Assembly: GCA_903890265.1 (NCBI GenBank)
Contig: CAITAM010000214.1
Span: forward strand, 1-8,338
DNA from: an uncultured Pseudomonadota bacterium
GTDB taxonomy: Bacteria; Pseudomonadota; Gammaproteobacteria; Steroidobacterales; Steroidobacteraceae
Length of the DNA: 8,338 nucleotides
Direction of reading: 5' to 3'
Shown here: positions 4,745 through 8,338 of the stretch, one piece after another
Layout of the letters: every line of letters starts with the position of its first letter
Position numbering within the stretch: the stretch's first letter is position 1
The notes under the pieces: model-generated
Told to the model about the DNA's origin: nothing
The model's database searches: none
The model's input: the letters and a program-made list of their open reading frames with translations, nothing else
Translations under genes and position numbers: made by a program

Positions 4745-7441
4745 ATGTCCACATTGACCGGCGACAGCAGCGAGAACTTCACCGCCTCCGACATCCTGTC
4801 GCCCGAGGCATGGACATCCGCCCGTCGCCGTCCCGCCGTCGGGCTGCAGGCCGCGATCACCAAAATCGCCGTCGATTTCCAGTCTCTTGCGGCCGCGTCC
4901 GCCGAAACCGTCGTCCTGCAGAACCTCGAGATACTGCGCACCGAGACCGGCAGTGACGGCGCCCTCGTTGCCTACTACGACCTCGCCTGCACCCGGATCG
5001 AGCGGCTGGATTCGGTGTGCGCCGTCTTCGGCGCCTGCGATCCCACCGGCCTGCGCGGCCTCCGGCTCGGTGAACTGCCGGGGCTGACGGCGCGCGTCAA
5101 CGACGGGCGCAGCGTCGAGATTCGTGACACCGCAACACCCACGCCGTCGTACGCGACCGAAGCCGCGCTGTTCGCCCACTTTGGCATCGGCGCGATGGTG
5201 GCGGTCGGCTTCAGCATCCGCGGCCGGCCACGCGGGTTTCTCGCCCTCGCCACGAGCCGCCCGCACGCGGGCTTTGACGTGGACGTCCACCTGTCGCTCA
5301 AGCTGCTCGCCGCCAGCCTCGGCTCGGGTCTCGGGCGCCTCGCGCTTGATCGCGAACTCGCCTACCTCCGTGAGCGAGAGGAGCTGTGGCAGGGCTGTGC
5401 GAACGACGGCTTGTGGGACTACGACGCCGCGTCCAACCGCACGTGGTTTTCACCGCGCTGGCGCTCGATGCTCGGCTATGACGATGACGAGCTTGCCGAC
5501 GGCATCGACTGGAACAAGCTGGTGCACCCCGACGACCGGGCGCGGGTCTCCCAGCTGATCCGCGATCACGTGGCCGGCAAGAGCGAATTCTTCGAGAGCA
5601 CCCATCGCATGCAACGGCGTGACGGGGAGTGGCTGTGGGTCGTCAGCCGCGCAAAGGCCTTCCACGACGATACCGGTCGTCTGCGGCGTCTCGCCGGTGT
5701 CGAGCACGACATCACTGAGCGGAAACTCTACGAGGAAGCGCTGTTCCGCGAGAAGGAAAGCGCTCAGATCACCCTGCGCGCGATCGGTGACGGCGTCATC
5801 ACGACCGACGAGCACTCCCGGATCGAGTACCTGAACCCGGTCGCCGAGGGGCTGACCGGCTGGCGCGTCGAGGACGCGATGGGCCACTCGATCGAAGAGG
5901 TATTCCGCGCCTTCCACGAGGAAACCTGCGAGCCGCTCGACAACCCCCTGACCCAGGCCGTGCGCCGCGATCGCGCGGTGAAATCGCAGCGGCCCATGCT
6001 GCTGATTCGCAGTGACGGTAACGAGCTCTACGTCGAGAGCACGGCGTCGCCCATCAAGGATGGCGCCGGAGTCGTCACCGGCGGCGTGCTCGTTTTCCAC
6101 GACGTCACCGAGTCCCGCGAGCTCAATCGTCGTCTCTCTTATCACGCGAGTCACGACATACTGACCGGCCTCGTCAACCGTCGTGAATTCGAGCACCGGC
6201 TCGAACGTGCGTTGAAGAGCACAGGGGCTAACGAGACCTCCTACGCGGTCTGCTATATCGACCTCGACCAGTTCAAGATCATCAACGATACCTGCGGGCA
6301 CGCTGCGGGTGACGCGGTGCTCGGGCAGGCAGGCACGCTGCTCAAGTCCAAGGTGCGCTGGCGCGATACCCTGTCCCGCATCGGTGGTGACGAGTTCGGC
6401 ATTCTGCTCGAGAGCTGCTCGCTCGATGAAGCGCTGCGGACGGCCGAGGCGCTGCGCGAGGCCGTGCGCAATTTCCGGTTTACCTGGGAAGATCGGAGCT
6501 TCCGGCTCGGCGCGTCGATCGGCGTAGTGCCCATCACGGCCGACACCGGTGACGTGGCCTCACTGATCTCGGCGGCCGAAAGCGCCTGCCAGGCAGCCAA
6601 GGAGTTCGGCCGTAACCGTGTCCACTCCTTCGAGGAGAACGACATCGACCTGATGCGGCGGCGGCGCGAGATGCAGTGGGCATCGCGTATCAACGCCGCG
6701 CTCGAGGAAGGGCGCTTTGACATCTATCGCCAGTTCATCCGGCCGCTGACGGCGGCGGAGGAAGGGCTGCACTACGAAATCCTGCTCCGTATGCGCGACG
6801 AGACAAGGAAGATCATTTCACCCGACAACTTCATTGCCGCGGCCGAGCGCTACGGGCTCATGCCGACGATCGATCGCTGGGTGATTCAGCACACCTTCCG
6901 CTGGCTCGTGACGTCGGCGGACGAGCGCGAAAAGCTCGCCATGTGTGCGATCAACCTGTCCGGCCAGAGCCTGGGTGACGATAAATTCCTGCCTTACGTC
7001 ATCGAGGAGTTCCATTCGAGCGGCCTCGATGCGACCAAGATCTGCTTCGAGATCACGGAGACGGCGGCGATCGCGAGCTTCAGCCAGGCGAACCGCTTCA
7101 TTCGGGCGCTGAAGGAACTCGGCTGCAAGTTCTCGCTCGACGACTTCGGCACCGGCATGTCGTCATTCGGTTACCTGAAGCACTTCCCGGTCGACTACCT
7201 GAAGATCGACGGCAGCTTCGTCAAGGAAATCCTTCGTGACCCGATCGACCGGGAAATGGTGCGATCGATCAACGAAATAGGCCACCTGACCGGCAAGAAG
7301 ACCATTGCGGAATTTGCCGAGAACGACGAGATCATCGACATGCTGCGCGAGCTTGGGGTCGACTACGCGCAGGGTTACGGCGTGTCGATGCCGCAGAGCG
7401 TGCTCGGCGCCATTCCGGAGCGGGTGCGCGGCAGCGTCTGA
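4745..7441 (+). CDS. GAF-PAS-PAS-GGDEF-EAL cyclic-di-GMP turnover protein
   Basis: An 898-residue sensor-effector of the second messenger c-di-GMP, apparently cytoplasmic (no signal peptide or membrane segment). Domains in order: a GAF-like sensory region (about 45-205), a PAS_3-type domain (about 214-325, WDYD...HPDDR...DITERK), a second PAS (about 337-452), GGDEF (about 465-630) and EAL (about 650-890). The cyclase site is intact, GGDEF at 547-551, with an inhibitory I-site RWRD (538-541) exactly five residues before it. The phosphodiesterase site has Glu678 in an EIL variant of the EAL signature, Asn737 (NLSGQ), the EITE motif (769-772) and DDFGTG (799-804), so hydrolysis of c-di-GMP looks possible. 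Which activity dominates cannot be read from sequence; it may be switched by the GAF/PAS ligand. ATG 4745 is chosen for its ribosome binding site; ATG 4718 in frame would add nine residues. The gene converges on nadC. Confidence 0.94.
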   Translation: MSTLTGDSSENFTASDILSPEAWTSARRRPAVGLQAAITKIAVDFQSLAAASAETVVLQNLEILRTETGSDGALVAYYDLACTRIERLDSVCAVFGACDPTGLRGLRLGELPGLTARVNDGRSVEIRDTATPTPSYATEAALFAHFGIGAMVAVGFSIRGRPRGFLALATSRPHAGFDVDVHLSLKLLAASLGSGLGRLALDRELAYLREREELWQGCANDGLWDYDAASNRTWFSPRWRSMLGYDDDELADGIDWNKLVHPDDRARVSQLIRDHVAGKSEFFESTHRMQRRDGEWLWVVSRAKAFHDDTGRLRRLAGVEHDITERKLYEEALFREKESAQITLRAIGDGVITTDEHSRIEYLNPVAEGLTGWRVEDAMGHSIEEVFRAFHEETCEPLDNPLTQAVRRDRAVKSQRPMLLIRSDGNELYVESTASPIKDGAGVVTGGVLVFHDVTESRELNRRLSYHASHDILTGLVNRREFEHRLERALKSTGANETSYAVCYIDLDQFKIINDTCGHAAGDAVLGQAGTLLKSKVRWRDTLSRIGGDEFGILLESCSLDEALRTAEALREAVRNFRFTWEDRSFRLGASIGVVPITADTGDVASLISAAESACQAAKEFGRNRVHSFEENDIDLMRRRREMQWASRINAALEEGRFDIYRQFIRPLTAAEEGLHYEILLRMRDETRKIISPDNFIAAAERYGLMPTIDRWVIQHTFRWLVTSADEREKLAMCAINLSGQSLGDDKFLPYVIEEFHSSGLDATKICFEITETAAIASFSQANRFIRALKELGCKFSLDDFGTGMSSFGYLKHFPVDYLKIDGSFVKEILRDPIDREMVRSINEIGHLTGKKTIAEFAENDEIIDMLRELGVDYAQGYGVSMPQSVLGAIPERVRGSV

Positions 7442-7530
7442 GCCTAGCCTCTGGCCGCGGGCCGGTACTCCGCCCGGGATTCGCGATCGTCGCTGGCGCC
7501 AGTGCCGTTGCCGGCGCGTCACCCGTCGCC
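7442..7530. other. Convergent spacer between the GGDEF-EAL gene and nadC
   Basis: These 89 GC-rich bases lie between two stop codons. They contain a perfect 10-base palindrome, CTGGCGCCAG (7493-7502), and a short GGCC-GCG-GGCC repeat (7453-7463). Neither is followed by a T-run on either strand, so no classical terminator can be called. Confidence 0.4.
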
Positions 7531-8338
7531 TCAGTCGATCGTGAGGCGCATCGACAGGTCAATCGCCCTGACGTGTTTGGTCAGCGAGCCGATCGAGACG
7601 TAATCGACGCCCGTTTCCGCGATCTGGCGCAGGGTCGTGAAGTCCACGCCGCCCGAGGCTTCCAGTTTGAGCGGCTGGTCTCGAGCGCGATTGAGTTCCA
7701 CGGCGCGTCGCATGTCAGCCAGCGAAAACTCGTCGAGCAGCACGCTGTCGGCACCGGCGGCAAAGGCTTGGCCGAGTTCATCCAGGGTCTCGACCTCCAC
7801 TTCGACCGGGGCGGCCGGCGACAGGCGCCTCGCCTCGCTCACGGCATTGCCGATCGAGCCGGCGGCGGCGATGTGGTTCTCCTTGATGAGGATCGCATCG
7901 TACAGCCCGATGCGGTGGTTGGTGCCGCCGCCGACCCGAACCGCGTACTTCTGCGCGAGGCGCAGGCCCGGCAGGGTCTTGCGGGTATCGAGGATGCGGC
8001 ACGCCGTACCGGCAACGAGGTCCGCGTACCGTCGCGTGACGGTGGCAGTGCCGGACAGCGTCTGCAGAAAGTTCAGTGCCGAGCGTTCCGCCGACAGGAG
8101 TCCTCGCGCGGGGCCGCGTGCCTCGAAGAGCAGCGCATCGGCGGGCGCCAGCGAGCCCTCGGCGACCGCCCAGGTCACGGCGATCCCGGGATCGACCGCC
8201 GCAAAGACGGCGTCGACCCAGGGGCGGCCACAGACGACGGCGGGTTCACGGGTGATCACGCGGGCGCGCGCCATCGCCGATTCAGGAACGAGTGCCGCCG
8301 TGAGGTCGCCCGGGCCCACGTCCTCGGCGAGTGCGCGC
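7531..8338 (-). CDS. nadC: Nicotinate-nucleotide pyrophosphorylase (quinolinate phosphoribosyltransferase), 5' end beyond window
   Basis: The enzyme converts quinolinate and PRPP to nicotinate mononucleotide, CO2 and pyrophosphate, the step joining de novo quinolinate synthesis to the NAD pathway in the cytoplasm. 269 codons are visible; the family is usually about 280 residues, so only some 10-20 N-terminal residues are missing. The frame continues upstream of the internal GTG at 8319 as RALAEDVGPGDLTA, the conserved NadC N-terminal motif, so that GTG is not the start. Further signatures: DTRKT (7989-7975) and GGGTNHR for substrate binding, KENHI (7884-7870), EVEVETLDE, LLDEF, LEASGG and YVSIGSLTKH near the C-terminus. 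All key segments look intact. It ends with TGA at 7533-7531, converging on the c-di-GMP gene; there is no visible functional link to that gene and no nadA or nadB in the window. Confidence 0.97.
   Translation of the reverse strand, partial: RALAEDVGPGDLTAALVPESAMARARVITREPAVVCGRPWVDAVFAAVDPGIAVTWAVAEGSLAPADALLFEARGPARGLLSAERSALNFLQTLSGTATVTRRYADLVAGTACRILDTRKTLPGLRLAQKYAVRVGGGTNHRIGLYDAILIKENHIAAAGSIGNAVSEARRLSPAAPVEVEVETLDELGQAFAAGADSVLLDEFSLADMRRAVELNRARDQPLKLEASGGVDFTTLRQIAETGVDYVSIGSLTKHVRAIDLSMRLTID

Noticed and set aside
4574..5290. 238-codon minus-strand frame crossing the spacer at 4574-4744
   Set aside because: Most of it is antisense to the GAF region, it has no domain match that I recognise, and it would fill the divergent promoter region.
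5450..6301. 283-codon minus-strand frame
   Set aside because: Antisense to the PAS domains of the GGDEF-EAL gene; a GC-driven shadow.
7442..7530. Bidirectional terminator between convergent genes
   Set aside because: Only short GC palindromes; no stable long stem and no T-run on either strand.

Overview
The window is GC-rich, densely packed bacterial DNA. The gene families point to a Pseudomonadota chromosome, and the styles of NadC, the DUF374 acyltransferase and the GAF-PAS-PAS-GGDEF-EAL protein suggest a gammaproteobacterium. This placement is an inference from protein style, since the window holds no rRNA or other phylogenetic marker. I see no mobile element, tRNA, rRNA or CRISPR array.

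Left part (1-3391): on the minus strand, running off the left edge, one uninterrupted reading frame joins a complete cytochrome P450 to the N-terminal half of an AMP-forming acyl ligase (adenylation) domain. Divergent from it, with start codons that overlap by six bases, is a Sfp-type 4'-phosphopantetheinyl transferase. Three bases after that gene follows a DUF374 lysophospholipid-acyltransferase-like gene. P450, acyl-activating domain, PPTase and acyltransferase together look like one end of a lipid-derived natural-product locus. The idea is that a fatty acyl chain is hydroxylated, activated as acyl-AMP and loaded on a carrier protein that the PPTase primes. The carrier domain or protein would lie left of position 1 and is not visible.

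Middle part (3404-4501, minus): a zinc-type CDF cation efflux pump with an extreme histidine-rich N-terminus encoded by a short tandem DNA repeat. It converges on the acyltransferase gene with a 12-base gap. A comparatively AT-rich 243-base divergent spacer follows (4502-4744), with a weak promoter-like pair, a hairpin and a purine-rich ribosome binding site.

Right part (4745-8338): a large c-di-GMP turnover protein (GAF-PAS-PAS-GGDEF-EAL) on the plus strand. It converges on nadC (quinolinate phosphoribosyltransferase, minus strand), whose first codons lie beyond the right edge. The CDF, c-di-GMP and nadC genes look like ordinary chromosomal neighbours with no evident link to the P450/PPTase group.
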